From: Vibrio penaeicida | GTDB lineage: Bacteria > Pseudomonadota > Gammaproteobacteria > Enterobacterales > Vibrionaceae | DNA: 64,000 bases | Direction: 5' to 3' | Assembly: GCF_019977755.1 (NCBI RefSeq) | Contig: NZ_AP025145.1 | Coordinates: 2,046,001-2,110,000 of the forward strand | Shown: one piece after another, positions 43,914-52,824 of the stretch | How the letters are laid out: each line of letters starts with the position of its first letter | Numbering within the stretch: the stretch's first letter is position 1 | Translations under genes and position numbers: made by a program | Notes under the pieces: model-generated | Databases searched by the model: none | What the model saw: only the letters and a program-made list of their open reading frames with translations | Told to the model about the DNA's origin: nothing

Positions 43914-44126
43914 TTCACATCCTTATTTGTGACGTTCAAACAAAATGGTCGCACATTCCACGCGCTAACACCATTTGGCTCACACCTCTCTTGATGCGCT
44001 TCAATTATACTTGGTCTGCATATGAATCTAACGATATATTAGAGTCTGTTACGTCATATCATTATGCTGCGCTCACATCACTATTCGCTTTTCTCTTCTT
44101 TAAAGAAACCAGAAGGACAAGGTTTT

Positions 44127-44504
44127 ATGTTTCTTGATTATTTCGCCTTAGGACTGCTTATATTTGTCGCCCTAGTCATTTTTTACGGGATCATTGTCAT
44201 TCACGACATTCCTTACGAAATCGCCAAAGAGCGAGACCACCCTCACCAAGACGCCATTCATGTTTCTGGTTGGGTCAGTTTATTTACATTACATGCGATT
44301 TGGCCTTTCTTATGGATTTGGGCAACGCTTTGGCGTAAAGAACGTGGTTGGGGATTCCATAAACTTGAGGAGGAGCAACAGGATATCCACCACAGAGTCG
44401 ATGTTCTTATCGATCAGGTAGCGGAACTGCAAAAAGAACTCGCAGAGCTCAAGGTGACGAAGGCTGCTCCCCAAAATCAAGAAGCACAGAAGGGAGACGC
44501 GTAA
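44127..44504 (+). CDS. yiaW: DUF3302 membrane protein, YiaW-like
   Basis: About 125 residues from ATG 44127 (AAGG upstream; the longer frame from 44064 is not supported). Two membrane segments (LDYFALGLLIFVALVIFYGII and VSLFTLHAIWPFLWIWATLW), then a coiled coil (EEQQDIHHRVDVLIDQVAELQKEL). This matches YiaW, which in E. coli is paired with the HlyD-type protein YiaV. The stop overlaps the ATG of the next gene (TAATG), so the pair is translationally coupled. Confidence 0.82.
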   Translation: MFLDYFALGLLIFVALVIFYGIIVIHDIPYEIAKERDHPHQDAIHVSGWVSLFTLHAIWPFLWIWATLWRKERGWGFHKLEEEQQDIHHRVDVLIDQVAELQKELAELKVTKAAPQNQEAQKGDA

Positions 44505-45634
44505 TGGATTTACTATTGATAATGACATACGCCGCTCTGTGTATCGCCATCTTTAAAATTTTCAAGATTCCATTAAACAAGTGGACGGTTCCAACGGCTG
44601 TTCTCGGTGGCGTTTTACTCATTGGCACCTTGATTCTTCTCATGAATTACAATCACCCATTCACTCAATACGGTGGCCAGTACTACACCACTACACCGGT
44701 CGTTCCTAGTGTTCAAGGAAAAGTAGTGGAAGTGTCTGCCAAGGCAAATACACCACTGAAAAAGGGTGATCCACTGTTTAAGATTGACCCGACATTGTTC
44801 GAAGCAGAAGTCGTGCGGCGGCAATCTGCTCTTGCGGAAGCAGAACAAACCGTTTTGCAACTAGCCTCTGTTTTCAAAGAATCTCAAGCCGCTTCCATAA
44901 AAGCACTGGCTGACAAAGACAAAGCAGAAAGAGAATTCCAAAGATACAACAAAGGGTTCAAAAAAGGCGCATTTACTGAGCAACAACTCGATACGCGTCG
45001 CCAGTCCTTTAAAGCAGCAACGGCCAGTTATGAAGCCTCTCTGGCAAAAGTAAAACAGGCAGAATTAGCCTACAAATCGGAGATAGATGGCGAGAACACT
45101 CTCATTGCTCGTGTGAAAGCCGAGTTAGCTCAAGCACAGTTCAATTTGGATGAAACCATTGTCAGAGCCCCGACAGACGGCTATGTCACGCAGTTAGCTC
45201 TTCGCCCTGGCATGATGGCGGTACCGCTACCCTAGCGACCTGTCATGACATTTGTTCACACTGAAGATGAGTTTTACGTAGGTGCGTTCAGGCAAAATTC
45301 CTTGCAACGCTTACAAGCTGGCTTCGAGGCAGAGTTTTTATTCCGAGCATTACCCGGAAAAGTTTTTCGAGGTGAGGTAGTCGAAGTGATCCCTGCGATT
45401 GGTGAAGGGCAGGTACAAGCCTCTGGTTCGCTGCTTAATTCAAGCGCGCTGAAAAACAACGGACGCGCGTTAGTGAAGCTCAAAATCACAGACGATCTTT
45501 CTGCCTATCACCTTCCAATGGGGAGCAATGCAGAGATAGCCGTTTACTCAGACAGCTTTACTCACGTTTCAGTAATGCGCAAAGTTCTTATCCGAATGAA
45601 GAGCTGGCAAAGTTACTTGTATCTGGATCACTAA
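44504..45634 (+). pseudogene. yiaV: HlyD-family membrane fusion protein, YiaV-like, interrupted by an in-frame TAG
   Basis: The reading frame is continuous for 377 codons, close to YiaV length, except for a TAG at 45233-45235 (codon 244). Before it: a membrane anchor, a lipoyl-like half (VVPSVQGKVVEVSAKANTPLKKGDPLFKIDPTLFEAEV), coiled coil, and RAPTDGYVTQLALRPGMMAVPLP. After it, in the same frame: RPVMTFVHTEDEFYVGAF, then HVSVMRKVLIRMKSW to the normal end. One base change from a Leu or similar codon would create the stop. The first part ends within the beta-barrel region. Either a recent pseudogene, a sequencing error, or a read-through gene. Confidence 0.85.
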
Positions 45635-46269
45635 TCATCACTAACCGTGCGGCCATCAAAACAAAGCTCACAGAGAAGAAGAAAAGGAAAATAGACCCCA
45701 TATCGAAGCGTGATATGGGGTTAACCTAAGAGGGGGAACCAATCCTCACTGCCTTTAATTTGAAATTAAACCAAACAGGAATTGGTCAGGTTTATTTACA
45801 AGTTACAGCAATAGCTAGAATGTAAAAACAGCAATAAACCATGAGGTTCATTTCCTCTTTTATTGCAAAGCACAACAATTTCGTCTCAGGTCTGAGTCAG
45901 GTCTAGCTAAGTGAATCAGAACACATATAACCTAAAGACATATACAATAAGTACTACAGATCGATACATCCGATAAAACATAAAAATGCAGCTCTAAATA
46001 TCAACAAAGAAGAAGTTAACAATACAAAAATCCAAGCAATCTTAAGTACTACTGCTTAACCAAACCCTAAACATTTGTATTTGTGGCTCAACCCTCCCAT
46101 GTAATAGCAAAACTATCAGTTAAAAATCAAACTCGTATAGTACTTAGGTCCGGTATGATCTATCAGTAACTTGGTGAATGACTTAAATTCAGCCTAAATG
46201 CATGAATCCAGATCGCTTTCCACCCTAATTCCCCTATCAAACCTAAGGGCAATATAACAAGAAACTCTG
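45635..46269. other. Gene-free region with hairpins
   Basis: No credible ORF in 635 bases. A perfect 9-base hairpin CCCCATATC/GATATGGGG (45696-45720) probably ends the yiaWV transcript, though its T run is weak. A TTTAATTT-G-AAATTAAA palindrome lies at 45754-45770. The rest is AT-rich and presumably carries the promoter of the following sensor gene. Confidence 0.5.
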
Positions 46270-47796
46270 ATGTCGAAACTTACCCTTTATCCAATTGCTC
46301 TCATAGTAGTATTTCTGGCCCTTGGTCTGTCTCACTTTCACTATCAGGCTGAAAATATTCGCCAGACAACGTTGTCCACTTTGGAAGTACGCTCGAACTT
46401 GCTACGCCTGTATGTTCGATTGATGTCTGCGAAAAACACAGCCATGAAAAACTCAATTGAATTGGATGTTCAACAGAAATCGATTCTAAAAGCTCGGGCA
46501 GATTTGATTAAAGAAATCACTTACTACCCTGAATACAACACCTATGCTCTCTCAGCGTTTGATCAACCAAAATTAGGGAATTGGCTTAAAGGCACCCTAA
46601 CGATGGATGTACCCATCCAATCATCTACTGACCCCATTGCTGAAGAGATTGCCGCCGTTTTGTCCATCAATGAACAAGCGGGTACCGTTATCGATGACCT
46701 AAAAATGACGGTTTGGGCGTATTACTTATCAAAGAATCGTTTTCTGTTCCTTTCACCAAAACTCCCCGTCGAATCCTTCCAGTTCAGTGATATTTTGTAT
46801 GAAAAGCCTTTTTGGACCAGCTTATTGCCCAAAAGCAACCCTGAACGAAAACAGGTTGTTACTGAGCTGTATGATGATGCCGCAGGGCAAGGAATGATGA
46901 TAACTATTTCCGATCCTGTGTATCGCGGAGACGAGTTCCTTGGCATTGTTGCGATAGATATTGGAATGGATCTCATGACTTCTTTGCTAAAAGTGGGCAA
47001 AGCACCCGGTGATTCCTATTTAGTTGATGAAAATCTACAATTGACGGCGAGCTTAAGTGCATTTTCTCTGGGAGACAAACTGCCCATTTTGGTCTCAGAT
47101 ACTGGGCAAAGCTGGAAAGAATCGAATGAAGGTTGGTTTTACTGCACACCGACAATTAGTAAAGAACTCTTTTTAGTTCATCGTTTGAAAAAGACCACGT
47201 TGCTACTAGAAGCAATGAAAGCGTCATCGACAGTTTGGTCTTTATTGATGGTGGGTTGTGTACTGAGTATTTTGTCTTTCTTTACCTATGTCTCCGCGAA
47301 GAAAAACAAGCAACTTATGTTGGTTGACCCTTTAACGGGGCTCTATAACCGACGTGGCTTTTATTCTTTCATTCAGCCTATATTCCAGCAATCTCTGCGC
47401 AACCAACAGAATTGCGGTTTACTGGTAATCGACATTGACCATTTCAAGAAGATTAACGATAACTTTGGTCACAGTGTCGGCGATGAAGTACTCCGCTCCA
47501 TTGCCTCTGCTATTAAAAAAGTCGCGAGCCAATCGTCAGTAACCTGTCGCTGGGGTGGTGAAGAGTTTGTGGTGCTTTTGCAAGACACTAGCCTCGACCG
47601 TGCACACTGGGTTGCAGAAAAAATTCACCTTGCCATCGCAAAAAATCAACACAGCACCAAATCACTCACGGTAACGGTCAGCATTGGTTTAACTGTTAGT
47701 TCCCCTGATGTTCAAGTCGACGATATTATGAAAAATGCCGATATGGCACTTTATGAAGCAAAGAAAATGGGCCGCAACCAAACGGTTATCGCGTAA
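46270..47796 (+). CDS. Membrane sensor diguanylate cyclase (Cache-type sensor + GGDEF)
   Basis: 508 residues. Two membrane segments (about 5-22 and 318-340) enclose a periplasmic Cache-like sensor (NRFLFLSPKLPVESFQ, EKPFWTSLLPKSNPERKQVVTELYDDAAGQGMMITISDPVY, FLGIVAIDIG). The GGDEF domain has DPLTGLYNRRGF, VIDIDHFKKINDNFGHSVGDEV and CRWGGEEFVVLL, and looks active. No RxxD inhibitory site before GGEEF. It makes c-di-GMP in response to an unknown periplasmic ligand. The next gene is a close paralogue in tandem. Confidence 0.9.
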   Translation: MSKLTLYPIALIVVFLALGLSHFHYQAENIRQTTLSTLEVRSNLLRLYVRLMSAKNTAMKNSIELDVQQKSILKARADLIKEITYYPEYNTYALSAFDQPKLGNWLKGTLTMDVPIQSSTDPIAEEIAAVLSINEQAGTVIDDLKMTVWAYYLSKNRFLFLSPKLPVESFQFSDILYEKPFWTSLLPKSNPERKQVVTELYDDAAGQGMMITISDPVYRGDEFLGIVAIDIGMDLMTSLLKVGKAPGDSYLVDENLQLTASLSAFSLGDKLPILVSDTGQSWKESNEGWFYCTPTISKELFLVHRLKKTTLLLEAMKASSTVWSLLMVGCVLSILSFFTYVSAKKNKQLMLVDPLTGLYNRRGFYSFIQPIFQQSLRNQQNCGLLVIDIDHFKKINDNFGHSVGDEVLRSIASAIKKVASQSSVTCRWGGEEFVVLLQDTSLDRAHWVAEKIHLAIAKNQHSTKSLTVTVSIGLTVSSPDVQVDDIMKNADMALYEAKKMGRNQTVIA

Positions 47797-47908
47797 AGCT
47801 GAGTCATTTTGTCAGAAATCAGGGACTAAGATGGAGAAGCTTGCTTGTTTCGGCTAAATTTAGAATAACTCCAAACCCAATATCAAACCATCAGCGGACA
47901 TCAGTTTA

Positions 47909-49456
47909 ATGAAGAAAAGCTTATACATTCCTGCTCTTTTTTCAGCACTGCTCGCTGTAGTCGGTTTTATTTACTACGAATCTGAAATAGATGAGCTTAG
48001 ACGCGACTCGGTTAATACGGTAAATGTTCGTGCGGGGCTATTCGAACAATACTTTAAGCTTATTTCTGCTCACAATACTGGACTTAGAAACACCATGATC
48101 CATTCTTACCATTTTGCGGAAGAAGGGAAAATTAACCTGCCGCAGTGGATCAACAGTATTGAGTATTTCCCCGAATTCGACATCTATGGTCTGTCGGCTT
48201 TTGATCATCCCAACAAGGCGTCAAAACTCAAAGGGACGCTGACAATGTTGGAGCCTTTCAAACCAAGTAACGATAAACAACGCTTTGAAATGACGGCAGT
48301 ATTGTCTTTGAATGAACAAATCAGCACATTGGTCCGTGAACTTGGTGTCGCTATTTGGTCTTACTACATTTCCGCAAACAAATACCTGTTCCTTTCTCCA
48401 GAGCTTCCGGTGGCAGAATTCCAAGTCAGCGAAGCCGATTTTGAACGCCCCTTTTGGTTACAGGCCCTGCCTTCTGTGAACCCATATGGTAAGCAGTTTG
48501 TGTCTGATTTGTACAATGATGGAGGCGGTCAGGGGCTCATGGTGACCATCACCGATCCAATCTGGGTACACGATGAATTTATTGGCGTCGTCGCCATAGA
48601 TGTTGGGATAAGTAGCTTGGTTGATTTACTGCAAGTCAGCAGTTCGGTTGGGCAATCCTTCTTGATTGACGAAAATCGCCACATTGTTTCATCGATGACG
48701 GATTTTTCCGTGGGTGATAAGATCGACTTTCCTTCCCCTTCTGATGGTATGAATTGGATCGAAGATAAAAATGGATTTTATTTGTGGCGCACAGTGGTTC
48801 CAAATGAACTTGATCTCGTGCATTTCGTCAGTAGAGATCAACTTCGAGACAAGGGCATCAAACACTCTATGACGGTGTGGACGCTTTTACTCATGGGAAT
48901 GGTTCTCAGTTTTAGTGCTTACTTCCTTTATGTAGCCTTTCGCAGAAATCAGCGACTCATGCGTATTGACCCACTCACAAAAATTCAGAACCGACGCGGT
49001 TTTTTCGATGAATTGAACAGCGCCTATCCAGGATATGTGAACAGTAAATGTGACGTTGGACTACTGATCTTAGATATAGATAATTTTAAGCCTGTTAACG
49101 ATACCTATGGACACTTGGTTGGCGATGATGTGTTGATCTCCATAGTGAACCGAATCAGTAATGTACTGCCTAATATCTCATCCTTGTGTCGATGGGGGGG
49201 AGAGGAGTTTATGATTTTTCATCCATCGTGTTCGGTCGAAGAACTCGAAGAACTGGCAGAAAAAATACGCCATCAAATTAAAGCCATGCCACACAGCGAC
49301 CTTTCACTTCCTATTACCGTTAGTATTGGCGGCTACTTCGGGCAAACGCAATCCAATTTCAATACAATGGTTCGCCACGCAGACCGCTCTCTTTATGCCT
49401 CAAAGCATCAAGGAAAAGACCAAGCAACGATTCATTGCAACAACGAAAATGAGTAA
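47909..49456 (+). CDS. Membrane sensor diguanylate cyclase, paralogue of the preceding gene
   Basis: 515 residues with the same architecture: anchor (about 4-22), Cache-like sensor (NKYLFLSPELPVAEFQ, ERPFWLQALPSVNPYGKQFVSDLYNDGGGQGLMVTITDPIW), second membrane segment (about 325-345), then GGDEF with DPLTKIQNRRGF, LDIDNFKPVNDTYGHLVGDDV and CRWGGEEFMIFHPS. The cyclase motif is intact. The conserved sensor core points to duplication with diverged ligand preference. It starts 112 bases after the first copy with a weak ribosome site. Confidence 0.9.
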   Translation: MKKSLYIPALFSALLAVVGFIYYESEIDELRRDSVNTVNVRAGLFEQYFKLISAHNTGLRNTMIHSYHFAEEGKINLPQWINSIEYFPEFDIYGLSAFDHPNKASKLKGTLTMLEPFKPSNDKQRFEMTAVLSLNEQISTLVRELGVAIWSYYISANKYLFLSPELPVAEFQVSEADFERPFWLQALPSVNPYGKQFVSDLYNDGGGQGLMVTITDPIWVHDEFIGVVAIDVGISSLVDLLQVSSSVGQSFLIDENRHIVSSMTDFSVGDKIDFPSPSDGMNWIEDKNGFYLWRTVVPNELDLVHFVSRDQLRDKGIKHSMTVWTLLLMGMVLSFSAYFLYVAFRRNQRLMRIDPLTKIQNRRGFFDELNSAYPGYVNSKCDVGLLILDIDNFKPVNDTYGHLVGDDVLISIVNRISNVLPNISSLCRWGGEEFMIFHPSCSVEELEELAEKIRHQIKAMPHSDLSLPITVSIGGYFGQTQSNFNTMVRHADRSLYASKHQGKDQATIHCNNENE

Positions 49457-49817
49457 CTGCGAAGGCGAGTGAAGAGCTGTCCAAAATTGGCGGCAGGCTA
49501 GGCTGCTCTAGACCAAAGAAAGGCGGTTATGTATGCGGGAAATTCGGCAGGCAGCATACTGACCTGCGGCGCTTATCTTATGAAACTCGGGGACGACTTA
49601 GTTTAAAATCCATACTTTTGAAATAACAAATCCGCAACAAGAAAACGACATTGTGAGTGACATCTCGCCTGTAGTATCCAGCTATTACCTATCCATCTCT
49701 TTCATCAGCAATCCTGAATACACGACCTGAACTAAAGACCTCGTATGTTTAATCGAACCGTCTTTTTTCAGCATAGATTTTGTGAGAATAGCTCCTACCA
49801 ATTAAGAGGAAAATAAC
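49457..49817. other. Gene-free region before the PfpI-like gene
   Basis: 361 bases without a credible ORF. GC-richer near 49480-49580, AT-rich toward the next gene. I see no clear hairpin terminator after the GGDEF gene and no strong regulatory dyad. Confidence 0.4.
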
Positions 49818-50375
49818 ATGGCTAAGATACTTCTACTTGCAGGTGATTTCGTTGAAGACTATGAAATCATGGTTCCTTTTCAAGCTCTACAAATGGTTGG
49901 TCACACCGTGGATGCCGTTTGCCCTGATAAAGAAGCAGGCGAAACCATCAAAACCGCCATTCACGATTTTGAAGGCGACCAAACATACACCGAAAAACCA
50001 GGGCACAACTTTGCGCTAAACGCTTCTTTTGCCGCTTCCGATGCTGCCGATTACGACGCCCTTGTTATTCCAGGTGGTAGAGCGCCTGAATACTTAAGAC
50101 TGAACCCAGCAGTGCTCTCTCTCATTCAAGCTTTCCACCAGCAAGACAAACCGATTGCCGCAATCTGCCACGGTGCACAGCTTCTTACTGCCGCCAATGT
50201 GATTGAAGGTAAAGGTGTGTCGGCTTACCCAGCATGCGCACCTGAAGTAACGGCTGCTGGCGGTCAATACCAAGACATCGGCATGGACGAAGCCTACACA
50301 GATGGCAAATTGGTCACTGCACCAGCATGGCCAGCGCACCCTGCATGGCTAGCACAGTTAAACAAGCTTCTGTAG
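49818..50375 (+). CDS. DJ-1/PfpI-family protein (glyoxalase/deglycase or chaperone type)
   Basis: 185 residues, single domain. [43 protein letters not shown] and the nucleophile elbow [10 protein letters not shown], whose Cys follows the usual DJ-1/PfpI position; a Glu is also near the N-terminus. Members act as glyoxalases, protein repair factors or stress chaperones; which applies is unknown. GAGGA lies 9 bases upstream. Apparently monocistronic. Confidence 0.88.
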   Translation: MAKILLLAGDFVEDYEIMVPFQALQMVGHTVDAVCPDKEAGETIKTAIHDFEGDQTYTEKPGHNFALNASFAASDAADYDALVIPGGRAPEYLRLNPAVLSLIQAFHQQDKPIAAICHGAQLLTAANVIEGKGVSAYPACAPEVTAAGGQYQDIGMDEAYTDGKLVTAPAWPAHPAWLAQLNKLL

Positions 50376-50399
50376 TTCGGAGCTCTGTAATTGGGAGCT
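50370..50399 (+). repeat. 15-bp tandem duplication across a stop codon
   Basis: CTGTAGTTCGGAGCT (50370-50384) and CTGTAATTGGGAGCT (50385-50399) differ at 2 positions. The first copy holds the TAG stop of the PfpI-like gene. Confidence 0.65.
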
Positions 50400-50590
50400 A
50401 CTAACCTTTGATGGTTGTGACTGATTTGGGTCTGTTGATCTTTAGTCAAGAATATAAATCCAATTGATCACAGATATAAATAGCGTGTAAACAAGTGCTG
50501 TAATTAATAAAGCGTTGTTATCTCACAAAAATAATCATCAAAAAGGTGGGCTATGCGTTGATTACGCGGCGTACTTAACATTTCAAATCT

Positions 50591-50618
50591 ACAGCCAGGC
50601 TTTTTTCTGGCTGTTTTT
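50591..50618 (+). terminator. Strong intrinsic terminator, possible 3' end of a small RNA
   Basis: ACAGCCAG pairs with CTGGCTGT around an 8-base loop rich in T, then TTTT. It lies 215 bases after the PfpI-like stop and 130 bases before the next gene, so it may end a separate small transcript beginning near 50470-50520. A tiny ATG-CGT-TGA frame follows AAAGGTGGG at about 50545-50560. No annotated sRNA family is recognised. Confidence 0.75.
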
Positions 50619-50747
50619 GCTTTATCATCGGACACACAACGACAGAAATTGGCAGAAGGTCACCTTTGCAGGAAGCTTAGGAACTGGCTTGCTTTGGGAA
50701 TCTTAAAGATTCTAGCTAGATAACCATCTCACAGACGGGAGACGATC

Positions 50748-51056
50748 ATGTGTGAAATATACTCCGGAGCGGAAGAAGAACTTTTTGAATTAAAAACTCG
50801 CTCAATCCGAATTGATGGCGTAGTAACCAGTATTAGACTTGAAGCCATTTTTTGGCAAATCATTGAAGATATTGCCAAAAAATCCGAATTATCTATCGGT
50901 GCTTTTGTTACGCAGATTTACAAAGAAGTGTTAGAAAAGCGCGGCGAAATCAAGAATTTTGCGTCTTTGCTCCGTGTAGCCTGTACCACTCACCTAAACA
51001 ACGGTGAAAGAATGACACTTTTCTCAAATATCGTAGCAAAAAAAGAGTTGGTGTAG
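50748..51056 (+). CDS. Ribbon-helix-helix (RHH_4-type) DNA-binding protein
   Basis: 102 residues. The central TRSIRIDGVVTSIRLEAIFWQIIEDIAKKSELSIGAFVTQIY is the PF13467-type RHH core: a short beta strand and two helices. The tail NFASLLRVACTTHL is also typical. Probably a small dimeric repressor with unknown targets. GGGAG lies 6 bases before the ATG. It stands alone between the terminator and the Zur-box promoter. Confidence 0.75.
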   Translation: MCEIYSGAEEELFELKTRSIRIDGVVTSIRLEAIFWQIIEDIAKKSELSIGAFVTQIYKEVLEKRGEIKNFASLLRVACTTHLNNGERMTLFSNIVAKKELV

Positions 51057-51116
51057 CTCATCTATACTCAAACCACCTCAAGATGCTAGGTTCAGTGGTT
51101 TGTGTATAACTCCTCT

Positions 51117-51135
51117 ATTGTTATTTTATAACAAT
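51117..51135. promoter_or_regulatory. Zur-box candidate
   Basis: ATTGTTAT and ATAACAAT form a perfect 8-base dyad with TTT at the centre. GTTAT-N3-ATAAC fits the gammaproteobacterial Zur core GTTATAWTATAAC at all but the central bases. It overlaps the -35 region given below. Confidence 0.7.
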
Positions 51136-51163
51136 TGTCATAGTCTTGGCTGAAATTTAATAT
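51135..51163 (+). promoter_or_regulatory. Sigma-70-type promoter of the DUF1007/NicO operon
   Basis: TTGTCA (51135-51140, 5/6 of consensus) is followed after 17 bases by TAATAT (51158-51163). It places the transcript start about 7-15 bases before the first ATG, so the leader would be very short. The operator overlaps the -35. Confidence 0.5.
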
Positions 51164-51176
51164 AAAACCAAGTCTC

Positions 51177-51833
51177 ATGCTAATGATGAACATCGCGCAG
51201 CAAGCGTGTAAATATGCTTGCTGCCTATTCCTGATTTTTCTCTCCACGTCACTCTCGCACGCTCATCCTCATTCTTGGGTCGATATGAAAACGACCGTAC
51301 TTGGCGAGGGCACCAAAATTTCCGGATTCTCCATGGAGTGGACTTTTGATGCCATGACCACTGCTTATATGTTAGATGGCGAGGACATGTCTGAGCCAGT
51401 TCGTGAACAGACACTTAAGCAATTAGCCATGTCTGTTATCGATAACATGCTCTATGAACATTACTTCACCTACTTCTTTGAAGCCGACGAACCCATTCGC
51501 TACAAAGAAGTATTAGACGCACATTTCACTCATCATAGAGGGAAGCTGACTCTTCACTTTAAGCTGCCATTAACTCGGGTAAAAGACACGTTAGGCAAGT
51601 CATTAAAGCTCATGATTTTTGAGCCCAGTTATTACGTTGACATGAGTTGGAAGGAAAAAAGCGCTATTCAGCTAAGTGCAAATTTAGAACAACAATGCTC
51701 GGTTGAACTCGTTGAGCCCTCCCCAACATCGGAACAAATGGCGTATGCACTTTCGCTCCCCGCCGATGCAGACCCTGATAACACGCTTGGACAACTGTTT
51801 ACCCAGCACACTTACATTCGTTGCGAGGGTTAA
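51177..51833 (+). CDS. DUF1007 periplasmic protein of a zinc/nickel transport pair
   Basis: 218 residues. Signal peptide then HPHSWVDMKT, the N-terminal His-rich signature of DUF1007, which may bind metal. Other family landmarks: FSMEWTFDAMTTAYML, FEADEPIRYKEVLDAHFT, LHFKLPL, MIFEPSYYVDMSWK. Probably delivers metal to, or works with, the membrane transporter encoded 4 bases downstream. Three ATGs (51177, 51183, 51186) compete; none has a strong ribosome site. Zinc rather than nickel is suggested by the Zur-type operator. Confidence 0.82.
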   Translation: MLMMNIAQQACKYACCLFLIFLSTSLSHAHPHSWVDMKTTVLGEGTKISGFSMEWTFDAMTTAYMLDGEDMSEPVREQTLKQLAMSVIDNMLYEHYFTYFFEADEPIRYKEVLDAHFTHHRGKLTLHFKLPLTRVKDTLGKSLKLMIFEPSYYVDMSWKEKSAIQLSANLEQQCSVELVEPSPTSEQMAYALSLPADADPDNTLGQLFTQHTYIRCEG

Positions 51834-51837
51834 TTCG

Positions 51838-52758
51838 ATGATGCATTCTCCTTTTAAGTCTTCTCTATCGTCTCTCAAACCTTACGCGCTCGCCATAAAG
51901 CCGTATTCGAAGTGGGCCGTACTTGGCTTGATACTTATCGTGAGTTATCAACTGTGGTTAAGCTGGCCAACCCTAGTACTCAAAAGCATCCAAATTCAAA
52001 GAGATTTCAACGGTCAACTCAGCGATCTTCTTTATGATATTCAAGAAAAACGAGAAGGCGCTTTGTGGACTTTTTCTGTCGTCAGTTTGGTGTATGGCAT
52101 TCTTCACTCTTTAGGTCCGGGACACGGAAAAGTCATCGTAACAACGTACCTTGTCGCTAAGCCCACACAAGCAAAAACAAGCTTAATCATCACTATATTG
52201 TCTTCGTTACTGCAAGCTTTGGTGGCGATTGCGATGGTTTCAGTCCTGCTTTGGTTATACAAAGCCTCTATGCGTGATGTTCATGCCAAAGCTGAATCTG
52301 CGATGATGGTGAGCTACTTCTGCGTATTATTGTTCGGCGTTGTTATGATTTATCGTTCAGTCAAGAAGCTAAGGAAGCCTCATCAGTGCTGCCACCACCA
52401 CGCCCCAAAGTTTGCAGACAACTGGAAAGAGATCATCAGCTTAATCTTTACAATAGGTATTCGCCCGTGCACTGGGGCTATCATGATTTTATTGTTTGCA
52501 AATATGGTGGGTGTTTATTGGGTTGGAGTGCTAAGTGCCCTTTTAATGGCATTCGGTACCTGCTTAACCACCTCAACGATAGCAATGATGACTTTAGGCG
52601 GGAAGAAGCTAAGTGGGCGTTTATTTGGTGATAAACACCATCACCATAACCATTCCAAATCCCCCCATTACCTAGCCTTAGCCGGTGGCATCATCCTCGG
52701 TTTGTTTGGGCTTTTATTACTCCAATCTGGGGATGTTGCGTTCAGTCGAGTCATTTAA
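51838..52758 (+). CDS. NicO/RcnA-type metal transporter
   Basis: About 307 residues from ATG 51838 (GAGGG upstream; the frame runs further left but overlaps the previous gene). Family motif SLGPGHGKVIVTTYLVAKP in the second membrane segment, six or more segments, IGIRPCTGAIMILLF, and two His clusters (CCHHHAPK and DKHHHHNH) facing the cytoplasm. NicO proteins move nickel or cobalt; the operator here argues for zinc or a zinc-linked role. Followed by a bidirectional terminator. Confidence 0.85.
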   Translation: MMHSPFKSSLSSLKPYALAIKPYSKWAVLGLILIVSYQLWLSWPTLVLKSIQIQRDFNGQLSDLLYDIQEKREGALWTFSVVSLVYGILHSLGPGHGKVIVTTYLVAKPTQAKTSLIITILSSLLQALVAIAMVSVLLWLYKASMRDVHAKAESAMMVSYFCVLLFGVVMIYRSVKKLRKPHQCCHHHAPKFADNWKEIISLIFTIGIRPCTGAIMILLFANMVGVYWVGVLSALLMAFGTCLTTSTIAMMTLGGKKLSGRLFGDKHHHHNHSKSPHYLALAGGIILGLFGLLLLQSGDVAFSRVI

Positions 52759-52763
52759 GGCAT

Positions 52764-52794
52764 AAAAAAGGGAAATCATCAGATTTCCCTTTTT
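52764..52794. terminator. Bidirectional intrinsic terminator
   Basis: AAAGGGAAAT pairs with ATTTCCCTTT around a 6-base loop, with A and T runs outside. It serves the NicO gene and the convergent CDF gene. Confidence 0.9.
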
Positions 52795-52824
52795 GTCGAA
52801 TGGTCACCACGCCCCGAACAGCGT

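Noticed and set aside
50515..50706. 63-residue plus-strand frame between the PfpI-like and RHH genes
   Set aside because: Runs through the intrinsic terminator and lacks a ribosome site; low-complexity hydrophobic middle.
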